NCBI GenBank assembly: GCA_965230005.1
Contig: OZ245934.1
Span: 2,914,001 to 2,978,000 of the forward strand
DNA: 64,000 nt
Direction of reading: 5' to 3'
DNA from: SZUA-309 sp965230005
GTDB taxonomy: Bacteria; Pseudomonadota; Gammaproteobacteria; Pseudomonadales; Azotimanducaceae
A program made the translations under genes and the position numbers. Every line of letters starts with the position of its first letter. The first letter of the stretch is position 1. Below, in pieces: positions 43,260 to 52,494 of the stretch. Below the pieces are notes generated by a model, which was given only the letters and a program-made list of their open reading frames with translations, was not told the DNA's origin and did not search any database.

Positions 43260-44894
43260 ATGAGCAACGCAGAGAGCGGCTCTGACAAAGCGGCCGACGG
43301 CAAAGACGGAGGCGGCCGCGAGACAAAGCTGGGTGGCTGGTACGCGCACTACGTGCTCGCCGTGCTGGTGATCGTCTACGTCTTCAACTTCATCGATCGA
43401 AACATCCTCTCGATTCTCGCTGAAGACATCAAAGCCGACCTGGCCATTACCGATGCGCAGATGGGCTTCCTCTACGGCACGGTGTTCGCCGTTTTCTACG
43501 CGGTCTTCGGCATCCCCCTGGCCCGTTTCGCCGATGTCTGGGTCCGGCGCAGCCTCATATCCCTCGGCCTCATGTTCTGGAGCCTCATGACGGCGCTGTC
43601 TGGGCTGGCACGATCTTTCCCGGTGCTCGCCGTGTTCCGTATCGGCGTCGGCATCGGCGAGGCCAGCGCCTCACCGGCGGCTTATTCGATGCTCTCGGAC
43701 TACTACCCGACCCGGCTCCGGGCCACGGTCATCGGCATCTACTCCTCCGGCGTGTATATCGGCGGCGGCATCGGCCTGTTCCTCGGTGGACTGATCCTCG
43801 ACAACTGGGCCAACGCTTACCCGGTTGCCACCGAGGCGCCCTTCGGCCTCAAAGGCTGGCACGTTGCCTTCATGGCCGTCGGCATCCCCGGCATTCTCAT
43901 GGCGCTCTGGGTCCGCACGCTGCGGGAACCGAAGCGCGGCATCAGCGAGGGGCTCGTCACGGAAGAGCATCCGGCACCCTGGGGCGTGCTCAAGGACGAG
44001 ATGCTCGCCATGCTGCCGCTGTTCAATCTGCCGGGGCTCGCCCGGGCCGGTGCGTCCTTGCGTCTGAATGCCATTGCCGCCGTCGCGATCACGGCCGTCT
44101 CGGTGCTGCTCGTCTATCTCACGGACAACATCCCGCAATGGCTGGCCATGGGCATCGGCGTTTACGTGGTCTTTTCCTGGGCCCAATCTCTCGCCGCTCG
44201 GGACCCTGCCACCTTCGGCATGATCTTCCGCTCGAAAGGCATGATCTACACCATGATCGCCTTTCCGACGATCTCCTTCGTCACCTACGGAGTCGGTTTC
44301 TGGACCGCGCCGTTGCTGCTGCGCCTGCACGACACCACGGCCACGGAAGTGGGTCTCTACATCGGACTCGGCAGCGCCATCGGCGGCTGGCTCGGGGTCA
44401 CCCTCGGCGGCATGCTCGGCGACCGCATGAAGCGGCGCCATCCGGCCGGGCGGCTGATCGTCGGCTACATCGCCGTCGCCGGCACCATCCCCCTCGTGCT
44501 GTGGATGATCTACACGGACAACCTGATGCTCGCCTTCGCCCTGAATCTGGCTCACCACCTGTTCAGCGCGGCCTGGCCCGGAATCCCGCCGAGCACGGCC
44601 GCCGACCTGGTGATGCCGCGCATGCGTGCCATCGCCGGCGCCTACTACATCCTGGTCAACACCTTCATCGGCCTCGCCCTCGGCCCTTACTTCATGGGCC
44701 AGCTGTCCGACGGCTTCATGAACTCCGGCATGGATCAGGCCGCCGCCCTGCAATCGGCGATTGCGGTTGCCATGGGCATCTTTGCCGTCACCCTCACCTG
44801 TCTGACCCTCGCCTGGAAACACCTGCCGAAAGACGAGGCCAGCCGCCTGGAACGTGCCCGGGCCCTTGGGGAGAACATCGAAGCGGCGGCCTGA
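43260..44894 (+). CDS. Spinster-like MFS transporter
   Basis: A 544-residue major facilitator protein with 12 expected segments. The start, VLVIVYVFNFIDRNILSILAEDIKADL, and the RIGVGIGEASASPAAYSMLSDYYPTRLRATVIGIYSSGVYIGGGIG block are typical of spinster-homologue transporters. It probably exports or imports a hydrophobic or charged small molecule across the inner membrane. It lies between DUF3604 and the TonB receptor, all on the plus strand, so it would be the inner-membrane partner. Ribosome site GGGGAG precedes ATG 43260. Confidence 0.9.
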   Translation: MSNAESGSDKAADGKDGGGRETKLGGWYAHYVLAVLVIVYVFNFIDRNILSILAEDIKADLAITDAQMGFLYGTVFAVFYAVFGIPLARFADVWVRRSLISLGLMFWSLMTALSGLARSFPVLAVFRIGVGIGEASASPAAYSMLSDYYPTRLRATVIGIYSSGVYIGGGIGLFLGGLILDNWANAYPVATEAPFGLKGWHVAFMAVGIPGILMALWVRTLREPKRGISEGLVTEEHPAPWGVLKDEMLAMLPLFNLPGLARAGASLRLNAIAAVAITAVSVLLVYLTDNIPQWLAMGIGVYVVFSWAQSLAARDPATFGMIFRSKGMIYTMIAFPTISFVTYGVGFWTAPLLLRLHDTTATEVGLYIGLGSAIGGWLGVTLGGMLGDRMKRRHPAGRLIVGYIAVAGTIPLVLWMIYTDNLMLAFALNLAHHLFSAAWPGIPPSTAADLVMPRMRAIAGAYYILVNTFIGLALGPYFMGQLSDGFMNSGMDQAAALQSAIAVAMGIFAVTLTCLTLAWKHLPKDEASRLERARALGENIEAAA

Positions 44895-45028
44895 ACTCAG
44901 GACTGACCGGGATCGTTTTAGGATAGAAGACGAAAGCCTCGGAACTTCCGAAGCGAGCGCGGTGGTTGTTACAAAAGAGAGCGTGTTAAAACCGCCAGTC
45001 CCTGAACATCAGCATTAAAAGGACACCC

Positions 45029-47074
45029 GTGCCAAACCCGCTTTGTCAGCGCCTGGTTCTGACGATGCTCGCCGTCCTGGTTCTGGAACCTGCTGCCAAG
45101 GCTTACGGCAGCGATGCCGTGATCGAGGAGTTGGTCGTGTTCGGTCGGGCAGAACAGCGTCTCGGCGTCACCCAGGCAGCCAGTCACGGGCAGGTGGCCT
45201 ACGACGACATTCGGCTGCCGCCCCTTTTTCGAGTCGGCGAACTGGTGGAATCGATCCCGGGCATGGTCGCCACGCAGCACTCCGGGACCGGCAAAGCCAA
45301 TCAGTATTTCGCCCGGGGCTTCAATCTCGATCACGGCACCGATTTCTCCGTGCATGTGGACGGTGTGCCGATCAACATGCGCACTCATGGCCACGGCCAG
45401 GGTTATCTGGACCTGAACTTCATCATTCCCGAGCTCGTGCAGCGCAACGAATTCCGCAAAGGGCCTTATTCGGCGCAGGTTGGCGATTTCGCCTCCGCCG
45501 CGAGCTCCGAATTCAAGCTGTACGAAACTCTCCCGAAATCCCTCGCACTGCTGACCCTCGGCGAAGACAACTATCTGCGCGGGCTCCTGGCCGGGTCCAC
45601 AGACGCTGGCTCCGGCACATTGACCGGTGCAATTACGGCCACGGGCTACGACGGACCCTGGGAAGATCCGGAGAACCTCGAGCTCTTCAAGGGCTACGCG
45701 AGCTACGCCTTCGATCTCGGTCCGGGCCGAATGCGCCTTGCGCTCATGGGTTACGACGGCAGCTGGGACTCCACCGATCAGATTCCGGAGCGCGCCGTCG
45801 AAGCCGGCCTCATCTCCCGCTATGGGTCCATCGACCCGACCCTCGGCGGCGACACGTCGCGTTCTTCCTTCACCGTCGCCTACGATGCGGAAAACTGGCA
45901 CAGCACCCTCTACGTCATCGACTACGAGATGACGCTCTGGAGCAACTTCACCTACCTCCTCGAACGGCCGGACACGGGCGACCAGTTTGAACAGCGCGAT
46001 AAACGCCGCGTCTGGGGTGGTCGAGTGGATGGTTCGCCAGGCACTTTTCTCGGCCGGGAAAACCTCATCTTCCGCTGGGGCGGCGAACTCCGCTACGACG
46101 ACATTGAAGAGGTTGGCCTCTACAGCACCACCGCAAGGGTGCGCAACGAAACCCTGCGCGACGACAGCGTCGAGCTGTTCTCGGCAGGCGTTTACGGCGA
46201 GGTGGAAATGCTCCTCGGGGAACGCTTCCGGACCATCTTCGGTCTGCGCGGCGATCATTTCGACTGGGACGTCAACGCGCTCGAAACGGTCAATTCCGGA
46301 ACCGGCAACGACGGCGTGGTTGCCCCGAAAATCACCGCCAGCTACCGCTTCAGCGAACGCTTCGAAGGCTACGCCAACTGGGGACGCGGCTTTCACACAA
46401 ACGATGTGCGCGGCGCGACGATCACCGTCGGCCCGGACGGATCTGCCGCCGACCCATCGCCCGTGGTCGTGGACTCCGAAGGCGCCGAGCTCGGCGTCCG
46501 CTTCGAGGAGGGCAGCGTCTTCAACGCCACCGCCGTACTCTTCGCCCTGGAGCTCGACTCGGAGCTCGTCTACCTCGGCGACGGAGCAACGACGGAGGCG
46601 AGCGATGCCACGGAGCGTGTTGGTCTCGAACTCACGGCCTTCTGGCAGGCTGCCGACTGGCTGGCCCTGCACAGCGAATACACCTACACGGACGCGAGCT
46701 TCAAAGTCGATCAGGGCGGCGGCGACAAAATTCCCGGGGCCGTGGAGTCTACCTTCGTGCTCGGGGCCAACGCCCGCTGGGCCAACGGCTGGAGCGCCAG
46801 CGCCCGGCTGCGCTATCTCGGTGAGGCACCGCTCGTGGAGGACAACTCCGTGCGCAGCGAACCCTCGACGCTGCTGTCGGCGGGTGTCGGCTGGGAGCAA
46901 CGGCGTTTCGCCGCCCGGGTGGACGTCTTCAATCTGCTGAATTCGCGCAGAAACGACATCTCCTACTTCTACGCCTCGAGGCTGCCCGACGAGCCCGTGG
47001 ACGGCATCGAAGACGTGCACTTCCATCCCCTCGAACCCCGGACCGTCCGCGCTACCGTAACCATGCGCTGGTGA
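45029..47074 (+). CDS. TonB-dependent outer-membrane receptor
   Basis: A 681-residue receptor with a signal peptide (MLAVLVLEPAAKAYG), a possible TonB box (IEELVVFG), a plug domain (VGELVESIPGMVATQHSGTGKANQYFARGFNLDHGTDFSVHVDGVPINMRTHGHGQGYLDLNFIIPE), and a 22-strand barrel ending in Trp (VTMRW). The start is GTG 45029 with AAAAGGA upstream. It probably imports a substrate that is handled by the DUF3604 protein and MFS. Substrate unknown. Confidence 0.92.
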   Translation: MPNPLCQRLVLTMLAVLVLEPAAKAYGSDAVIEELVVFGRAEQRLGVTQAASHGQVAYDDIRLPPLFRVGELVESIPGMVATQHSGTGKANQYFARGFNLDHGTDFSVHVDGVPINMRTHGHGQGYLDLNFIIPELVQRNEFRKGPYSAQVGDFASAASSEFKLYETLPKSLALLTLGEDNYLRGLLAGSTDAGSGTLTGAITATGYDGPWEDPENLELFKGYASYAFDLGPGRMRLALMGYDGSWDSTDQIPERAVEAGLISRYGSIDPTLGGDTSRSSFTVAYDAENWHSTLYVIDYEMTLWSNFTYLLERPDTGDQFEQRDKRRVWGGRVDGSPGTFLGRENLIFRWGGELRYDDIEEVGLYSTTARVRNETLRDDSVELFSAGVYGEVEMLLGERFRTIFGLRGDHFDWDVNALETVNSGTGNDGVVAPKITASYRFSERFEGYANWGRGFHTNDVRGATITVGPDGSAADPSPVVVDSEGAELGVRFEEGSVFNATAVLFALELDSELVYLGDGATTEASDATERVGLELTAFWQAADWLALHSEYTYTDASFKVDQGGGDKIPGAVESTFVLGANARWANGWSASARLRYLGEAPLVEDNSVRSEPSTLLSAGVGWEQRRFAARVDVFNLLNSRRNDISYFYASRLPDEPVDGIEDVHFHPLEPRTVRATVTMRW

Positions 47075-47112
47075 TAAGCTACAGGGGCAGCTAGGGACCA
47101 AGGGGAGTATTC

Positions 47113-47934
47113 ATGGGGGAGTCGAAGAGCCTGCAAGGCAAGATCGCCGTTGTAACGGGGGCAAGCCGCGGCATCGGTAAGGCCATTGCGCTGGCGCTCG
47201 GCGCTGCCGGCGCGACCGTCTACGTAACAGGGCGCACCACGGGTGAGGGCGAGCGCACCATCGATACGACGGCGCGCCTGATCACGGAGGTCGGTGGCGA
47301 GGGCCGGGCCATTCAATGCGATCATGGCAACGACGACGCCATCGCCGCCCTCTTCGCCCGCATCGGCGCAGAAGTCGACCACATCGATATCCTCGTCAAC
47401 AACGTCTACAAGATCCCCGATCCGCCGGCCTGGGGCGGCGGTTTCTGGGATCATCCGATCCAGGTTTGGGACGACCAGGTCGGCATCGGCCTTCGAGCCC
47501 ACTACGTGGCCAGCTGGCACGCGGCAAAGTTACTGTTCGCAGCAGGTCCAGGGGCGGCGATCCTGAACGTCTCCTCGCCAGGCGGACAGAGCTATCACTT
47601 TTCGAGCTCCTACGGTGCCGGCAAGGCCGGTCTCGACCGCCTCACGGCGGATATGGCCATCGAGCTGGAACCGAAAGGGGTGGCCGCCGTGGTGCTCTAC
47701 CCGGGCGCCGTCTCCACGGAGTTCATCGAGGATGCGTCTGCCGTTCGGGAGATGGACCTTTCCGGCATGCAGACGCCAACCTTCGTCGGTCGCGCTGCCA
47801 TTGCCCTTCTGACCGCGGACGATCTCATGAGCCGCAGCGGCAGCATCCAGTGGGTGGAGGATCTGGCTGAGGAGTTCGACTTCACGGACGAGCACGGCAA
47901 ACGCCCGCCGCCCTACCCGCAGCGCGTTCGCTAG
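47113..47934 (+). CDS. Short-chain dehydrogenase/reductase (DHRS1-like)
   Basis: A 273-residue SDR with cofactor motif TGASRGIG, a variant NNVY in place of NNAG, and active-site SSSYGAGK (Ser, Tyr and Lys). The NNVY variant and VYVTGRTT are typical of the DHRS1-like subgroup. It follows the TonB receptor by 38 bases with a GGGGAG ribosome site. Its substrate is probably produced in the same locus; not known. Confidence 0.9.
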   Translation: MGESKSLQGKIAVVTGASRGIGKAIALALGAAGATVYVTGRTTGEGERTIDTTARLITEVGGEGRAIQCDHGNDDAIAALFARIGAEVDHIDILVNNVYKIPDPPAWGGGFWDHPIQVWDDQVGIGLRAHYVASWHAAKLLFAAGPGAAILNVSSPGGQSYHFSSSYGAGKAGLDRLTADMAIELEPKGVAAVVLYPGAVSTEFIEDASAVREMDLSGMQTPTFVGRAAIALLTADDLMSRSGSIQWVEDLAEEFDFTDEHGKRPPPYPQRVR

Positions 47935-47944
47935 GAACACGGAC

Positions 47945-48496
47945 ATGCCGCTCATCGACCCACACGCGAGCTGGTTGCCCCTCGAGGCCAGAGCCGCCGC
48001 CACCGACAACGCCCTGCACCGCCAGCTCCTCACGGAGGTGGCCAGGCACATGGCCCATGAAATCCGGGGCGAGATCGACCCGCTCATGGACACGCTGATC
48101 GCGGAGCCCGTCTATCACTTCTGGAACGAAAACCCCTTTGTGCTCGAAGGTGCAGCCGCCGTGCGCGGCTTCTACGAGAACATGATCGCCGGCGGTGGCA
48201 ACCAGTTCGAGGTGGTCGTGGAGCGGATCTTCGTCGATGACGATGGGGTGATCACTGAAGGTCAGGTCAAACAGGTTTACGCCGGTGCGGCCGCGCAGGC
48301 CATGGGGCTCGCGGAACTCGACGGCACACCGGTCGCCGACGACGATCTGATCCTGACGACCACGCAGCTGCTTACCGTCTGGCCCGCCGGAGCAGGCGCC
48401 AAGCTCGTTGGCGAGGACATCTACTTCGGCCACAACCCGCTCAGGAACGCGCGCAGAATCACGGCAGACGATCTGCCGGACTACTATGTGCTCTGA
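47945..48496 (+). CDS. NTF2-like (SnoaL-type) protein
   Basis: A 183-residue protein with an alpha+beta cone fold: HQLLTEV helical start, YHFWNENPFVLEGAAAVRGFYENMIAGG as the typical NTF2-like core, and FVDDDGVITEGQVKQVY strands. It shows no obvious catalytic residues. The gene starts 10 bases after the SDR stop, so it is in the same transcript. It may act as a small-molecule isomerase, cyclase or binder. Confidence 0.8.
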   Translation: MPLIDPHASWLPLEARAAATDNALHRQLLTEVARHMAHEIRGEIDPLMDTLIAEPVYHFWNENPFVLEGAAAVRGFYENMIAGGGNQFEVVVERIFVDDDGVITEGQVKQVYAGAAAQAMGLAELDGTPVADDDLILTTTQLLTVWPAGAGAKLVGEDIYFGHNPLRNARRITADDLPDYYVL

Positions 48497-48536
48497 CCGG
48501 CTTCGGCCGAGCGGGTAACGGAGCACTGAACGGCCG

Positions 48537-48551
48537 CCCTGCCGAGCAGGG
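48537..48551. terminator. Hairpin between convergent genes
   Basis: CCCTGC-CGA-GCAGGG is a perfect 6-base-pair stem between the end of the NTF2-like gene (48496, plus) and the end of the barrel gene (48567, minus). It lacks a T-tract in either direction, so it is weak evidence of termination. Confidence 0.35.
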
Positions 48552-48566
48552 TACCGACGGCGCTGC

Positions 48567-49466
48567 TCAGAAAGGAAACTCCGTGCCGATGGTCCAGCCC
48601 TGGAGCTGGCCACCTTTTTTGTAACCGACGCGCACACGCTTCACGGGAATACCCAGGATCCGCCGCCCCCGCTCGACGCCGAGGCTCAGGCCGAACTCGT
48701 GCAGTTCTATGGCTCTGCCATCCCAGTCATCCGCCTCACCAAAGGTCCAGCGCGGCAGGAACCGCTGGTAGATGTAGTAGGCGCCGACGTTGGTCGGTTG
48801 ATCGAACAGCCGCCAGGGCACACTGCGGCGGATGTCACCGCCGATATCGATGATGCCGAAGGCCGTGGAGTCCTCCGAGCGGAACTGATACTCCGCGGCC
48901 CAGCGCAGGGCTGCACCAAGGTGAAAGGCCCAGCGTTCGTTCAGATCCCAGCGGGACAGGCTGCGGACGCCGAGCTGAGTCAGGGCGAAATTCTCTTCGG
49001 CGGAAAAATCCCGACCGCCGCCGATTTCCACAAAGGGCTTGAGATACCAGTTTTCGTTGACCGGATAGATGAACTCCACACCGGGCATAGCTGAGAGGGT
49101 GACCAGTTTGTCCGGCAGCAGCGCCTCGATGATGTCCGAGTCGATCTCCGACAGATCGTCATAGCCAAGCACCACGGGGGCCAGCCAGCGCCAACCCACG
49201 GACTCGGGCGTTGCCGGCCGCTGCTTCCAGGCAAAGGGAATCTTCAGCATGGTGACCCGGCGGTTGTTGAGGGCGTAGGTGCCGGTCCCGAAAATCGCCG
49301 CATGGATGTAGCTCACATTGACCAGATCGTCGAGGTCGCCCTCTTCGCCCTGCGCCATCGCTGCAACGATCAGCAGTCCCAGCAGCAGGCCTGCGCGCAG
49401 TGGCAACGGGAGCCAGGGAACGGGCGCGCGCATCCTGGCGTGAACTTGGGTTAGCATCCGCGTCAT
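48567..49466 (-). CDS. Outer-membrane beta-barrel protein
   Basis: A protein of about 299 residues (288 if ATG 49433 is used) with a signal peptide (PLPLRAGLLLGLLIVAAMA before QGEEGD) and a barrel of alternating strands ending in the aromatic TEFPF. Phrases such as ALNNRRVTMLKIPFAWKQR, YLKPFVEIGGG and VGYKKGGQLQGWTIGTEF resemble the solitary outer-membrane autotransporter-like barrel group; the family call is not certain. The start at 49466 lies 22 bases from the divergent gene at 49489. Role unknown. Confidence 0.75.
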   Translation of the reverse strand: MTRMLTQVHARMRAPVPWLPLPLRAGLLLGLLIVAAMAQGEEGDLDDLVNVSYIHAAIFGTGTYALNNRRVTMLKIPFAWKQRPATPESVGWRWLAPVVLGYDDLSEIDSDIIEALLPDKLVTLSAMPGVEFIYPVNENWYLKPFVEIGGGRDFSAEENFALTQLGVRSLSRWDLNERWAFHLGAALRWAAEYQFRSEDSTAFGIIDIGGDIRRSVPWRLFDQPTNVGAYYIYQRFLPRWTFGEADDWDGRAIELHEFGLSLGVERGRRILGIPVKRVRVGYKKGGQLQGWTIGTEFPF

Positions 49467-49488
49467 TATCTGGAAGCAAGGAACGGGA

Positions 49489-50385
49489 TTGAAGAGCAAC
49501 TGGATGCTTTTAGGCGCGCTGCTCGCCGTGGGAGCCCTGGGCTGCACGGCGACGAACCTGCGTCTGCCCGCGGTCACGGACGCACCCACCGGGGAACACG
49601 ACGAGGGCCGGATCATCTGGCGAGATCTGATCTCTGACAAACCGGCAGAATCAAGACGCTTCTACGAAGAACTTTTCGGCTGGGAGTTCGAAGGTGTTGG
49701 CGCCGCGTTCAATCTCGGCGGTGAAGATGCCTACAGCCTTATCCGGCACAACGGCCGGCTCATCGGCGGCATGGTGAACGAAGCCCGGCTGCAGAACGAC
49801 GCGGACGATATCGCGCAATGGGTGGTGCTCATGTCCGTTGCCGATGTCGACAGTGCCAGCGCCGCCTTCGCGGAGAACGGCGGTGAAGTGCTCACCCCAC
49901 CCACAGACGTTGCCGATCGCGGGCGCATGGCCATTGTCGTCGACCCTCAAGGGGCGCTGCTGGCGCTGGTGGAAACGCGGGACGGCGACCCGGAACCGCA
50001 CGAGCCCGGCTTCGGCGACTTCCTCTGGGATGAACTCTGGACCACGGACGTCAGCGCCGCGAGCAGCTTCTATGAAACCGTCGTCGGCCTCGAGCGCGAA
50101 GACGTCGCCGTGGACGATGCGCGCAGCTATCGGATCCTGACCCGCAACAACGAACCCACCGTCGGCGTCATGGCCCACCCCTTCAATGAGAAGCGCCCCG
50201 TCTGGGTGACCTACATCCGGGTGGAAGATCCAGCGGCCATCACGGCCCGGGTGGAAGCACTCGGCGGCACCGTTTACGTGGAGGCCCAGGATCGCCCCCT
50301 TGGCGGTCAGGTGGCACTCATTGCCGATCCATCAGGCGCAGGCATCGCCCTGCAGACCTGGCCTTTCGACGACCAGGGAGACTGA
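49489..50385 (+). CDS. Two-domain VOC lipoprotein
   Basis: A 298-residue protein that starts at TTG 49489, with AAGGAACGGGA correctly spaced upstream. The N-terminal lipobox is VGALGC. Two VOC modules follow: IIWRDLISDKPAESRRFYEELFGWEFEG with a DPQGALLALVE ending, and LWDELWTTDVSAASSFYETVVGLE with DPSGAGIALQTW. VOC proteins are usually cytoplasmic, so an envelope-anchored version is uncommon. No clear metal-ligand set is visible, so it may bind rather than catalyse. It begins an envelope series that runs to 52491. Confidence 0.85.
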   Translation: MKSNWMLLGALLAVGALGCTATNLRLPAVTDAPTGEHDEGRIIWRDLISDKPAESRRFYEELFGWEFEGVGAAFNLGGEDAYSLIRHNGRLIGGMVNEARLQNDADDIAQWVVLMSVADVDSASAAFAENGGEVLTPPTDVADRGRMAIVVDPQGALLALVETRDGDPEPHEPGFGDFLWDELWTTDVSAASSFYETVVGLEREDVAVDDARSYRILTRNNEPTVGVMAHPFNEKRPVWVTYIRVEDPAAITARVEALGGTVYVEAQDRPLGGQVALIADPSGAGIALQTWPFDDQGD

Positions 50386-50394
50386 GGAGAACTC

Positions 50395-50568
50395 ATGAAG
50401 CAACTGCAATTCACCCTGCGAGGGCTCGTTGTCAGCGGGCTCTGCCTGCTTCTCGCCAGCTGCGAAGATCCACAGATCTACGGCAGCGTCGGCTTCAGTT
50501 CCTACAGCGGCGGCTGGGGCAGCCCTGGCATGGGCACGAGCATCAGCATCGGCGGCCGCATCCGCTAG
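50395..50568 (+). CDS. Small glycine-rich lipoprotein
   Basis: This encodes 57 residues from ATG 50395 with an ideal GAGGAGAA ribosome site. The signal peptide ends in the lipobox LLASC. The mature part is only about 35 residues, rich in Gly and Ser (GSVGFSSYSGGWGSPG), and ends GGRIR. It starts 9 bases after the VOC lipoprotein stop and 22 bases before the next gene, so it is part of the operon. Function unknown. Confidence 0.75.
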   Translation: MKQLQFTLRGLVVSGLCLLLASCEDPQIYGSVGFSSYSGGWGSPGMGTSISIGGRIR

Positions 50569-50590
50569 GCCTTCGGATAGGGAAGAGCCC

Positions 50591-51835
50591 ATGGACCGGG
50601 GTTCCGACAACGTGCCGCAGTTCCTGAAGGGCACCCTGTTCCTGCTTGCCCTGTGCGTCGGCCTCGCCGCCTGCGGGGCCAGCGCCGGAGAAGCGCCGGG
50701 CTACGAGCTTCGCTTCGAAGCCCGCCTGCTCCCGGAAAGCGCATCCGCCGAGGTGCGGATCATCGTTTCCCAGTCCCGCTCCATCCTCAAGGTCCTCGAC
50801 TTCAACGCTCCGGAAAACCGCTTCACCAACGCGGCGGGGCCCGGGGTGAGCGCCGCCGATGACCGGATCCGCTGGCGGGTTCCCACCGCCGGGGGCGAGC
50901 TCCGTTATCTGGCCATGGTGGACAGCCTGCGCGGCTCCGTACACGACGCCAGGCTCACGGAGCGCTGGGGCGTCCTGCGCCTCGACGACCTCTTTCCACC
51001 GGCCAAAGCCCGGGCGGTCGCCGGGAGTGTGGCAGAGGCAACGCTCCGCCTATCAGGGCCTGAAGGCTGGCGCTTCGAAACCCCCTACGGACCTTCGAAC
51101 CAGCCGGTGCATAGCATCACCGGCGCGCGGATTTTTCCCCGCCCCGTTGGCTGGATGGCTGCCGGCGAGATCGGCGTGCGCCGGGACCGCATCGCCGACC
51201 GCCGGGTGGCCGTTGCCGCGCCCGTGGGCGAGCGTTTCCGGCGTCAGGACACGCTCGCCTTCCTGCGCTGGACGCTCCCGGATCTGGTGGCGATCTTCCC
51301 CAGATTCTCGGAGCGGCTGTTGATCGTCGGCAGCGGCCGCGACATGTGGCGTGGCGGTCTTTCCGGACCCGGCTCACTCTACCTGCACCCGGAGCGGCCG
51401 CTCATCAGCGGCAACGCAACCAGCACTCTGCTCCACGAACTGGTCCATGTTGCCATGGGCGCCACACCAGGAGGTCGCGACGACTGGCTCGTGGAGGGGC
51501 TGGCCGAGTTTTATTCCCTGGAAGTACTGCGCCGTACCGGCGGCATCAGCGAGCGCCGCTTCGAGGACGCGCTGGCCCGTCTCGCAGACTGGTCCCGTCG
51601 GGAAGGTGGCCACCTCGCGGAACCCTCGCAGGGTGCAAACACGGCCTTCGCCGTTCTTGTACTCCATGACCTTGCCAGCAACCTGAGAGCGCAGGGTTAC
51701 CAACTCGACAGCCTCGTCGCCAGGCTGGGTCGCAGCGGCGCCTTCACCAGCGCCGCGCTCGACAGCGCCCTCGACGAAATCGGCTATCGCGCTGCGCGGC
51801 CCTGGCAGACCCGGCAGGAGACCACCGGGCCATGA
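50591..51835 (+). CDS. Gluzincin metallopeptidase-like lipoprotein
   Basis: A 414-residue protein with lipobox GLAAC (Cys 28). The peptidase motif is H282-E-L-V-H286, and the third ligand is probably Glu302 in DDWLVEGLAEFY. This is the M1/M61-type gluzincin arrangement. The first 230 residues are beta-rich and may be an N-terminal binding domain as in M61 peptidases. Ribosome site GGAAGAG precedes the ATG. The stop overlaps the next gene by 4 bases (ATGA). Probably an envelope peptidase; substrate unknown. Confidence 0.85.
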   Translation: MDRGSDNVPQFLKGTLFLLALCVGLAACGASAGEAPGYELRFEARLLPESASAEVRIIVSQSRSILKVLDFNAPENRFTNAAGPGVSAADDRIRWRVPTAGGELRYLAMVDSLRGSVHDARLTERWGVLRLDDLFPPAKARAVAGSVAEATLRLSGPEGWRFETPYGPSNQPVHSITGARIFPRPVGWMAAGEIGVRRDRIADRRVAVAAPVGERFRRQDTLAFLRWTLPDLVAIFPRFSERLLIVGSGRDMWRGGLSGPGSLYLHPERPLISGNATSTLLHELVHVAMGATPGGRDDWLVEGLAEFYSLEVLRRTGGISERRFEDALARLADWSRREGGHLAEPSQGANTAFAVLVLHDLASNLRAQGYQLDSLVARLGRSGAFTSAALDSALDEIGYRAARPWQTRQETTGP

Positions 51836-52491
51836 ACCGGCCAGTCGTCACGTTCCGCTGCTCCGGGCAGGAACGGTCGATCGCGAGAGCCAACGGGGCA
51901 CGGTCGCAGCTCTGGATGGCAATCTGTCTTCTGTTCGGAGCGTTGTCAGTACACGCCGGGGAAGCCGACGTGGTCTACGTCACCGATGAGCTCCGGCTTG
52001 GTCTCTACGCCACTGAGGAGACCACGGGACGCTCGCTGAGGACCCTCGTCAGCGGCGCTCGACTGGAGATCCTGGAACGGGCGCTGATGTCGGTGCGCGT
52101 CCGGACGGAAGATGGTGACGAAGGCTGGGTCAAAACCGCCTATGTCCTCGAGCGGGAACCGGCCAGGCGCCGACTGGCTACCGTAGAGGCTGCCCTGGCC
52201 AGAGCGGAGGGAGACCTGGAACGAATCAGCACCGAGAACGGCACCTTGACCGAAGCGCTGGACGGCGCGCGCAGCGCGCTCGCTGAAGCCGAGGCGGGCA
52301 TCGAAAGCCTGCCCGGTCTGGAAGCCGAAAACGCTGCACTCAAGGAAACCCTCGCGGCAGAAGGCCCACGGATCCCCCTGACCTGGTTCCTGGTCAGCAT
52401 CATTGTCTGCCTGATCTCGGGAGCAGGTCTCGGCTACTGGTGGCTCGACCGCCGAGTGCGCAGGCAGTTCGGCGGGTTGCGCGTTTACTGA
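51832..52491 (+). CDS. SH3-domain, coiled-coil membrane protein (YgiM/TIGR04211-like)
   Basis: A 219-residue protein with a signal segment (AICLLFGALSVHAG). An SH3b domain follows (VYVTDELRLGLYATEETTGRSLRTLVSGARLEIL ... EGWVKTAYV), then a coiled coil (residues 110-180), and a C-terminal membrane helix (TWFLVSIIVCLISGAGLGYWWL) with a basic tail. This order is that of the YgiM/TIGR04211 family. It is coupled to the peptidase gene by ATGA overlap. Confidence 0.88.
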   Translation: MNRPVVTFRCSGQERSIARANGARSQLWMAICLLFGALSVHAGEADVVYVTDELRLGLYATEETTGRSLRTLVSGARLEILERALMSVRVRTEDGDEGWVKTAYVLEREPARRRLATVEAALARAEGDLERISTENGTLTEALDGARSALAEAEAGIESLPGLEAENAALKETLAAEGPRIPLTWFLVSIIVCLISGAGLGYWWLDRRVRRQFGGLRVY

Positions 52492-52494
52492 AGG

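Noticed and set aside
44969..47101. 710-residue minus-strand open frame opposite the TonB receptor
   Set aside because: It is a shadow of the receptor gene; the plus strand has plug and barrel features ending in Trp.
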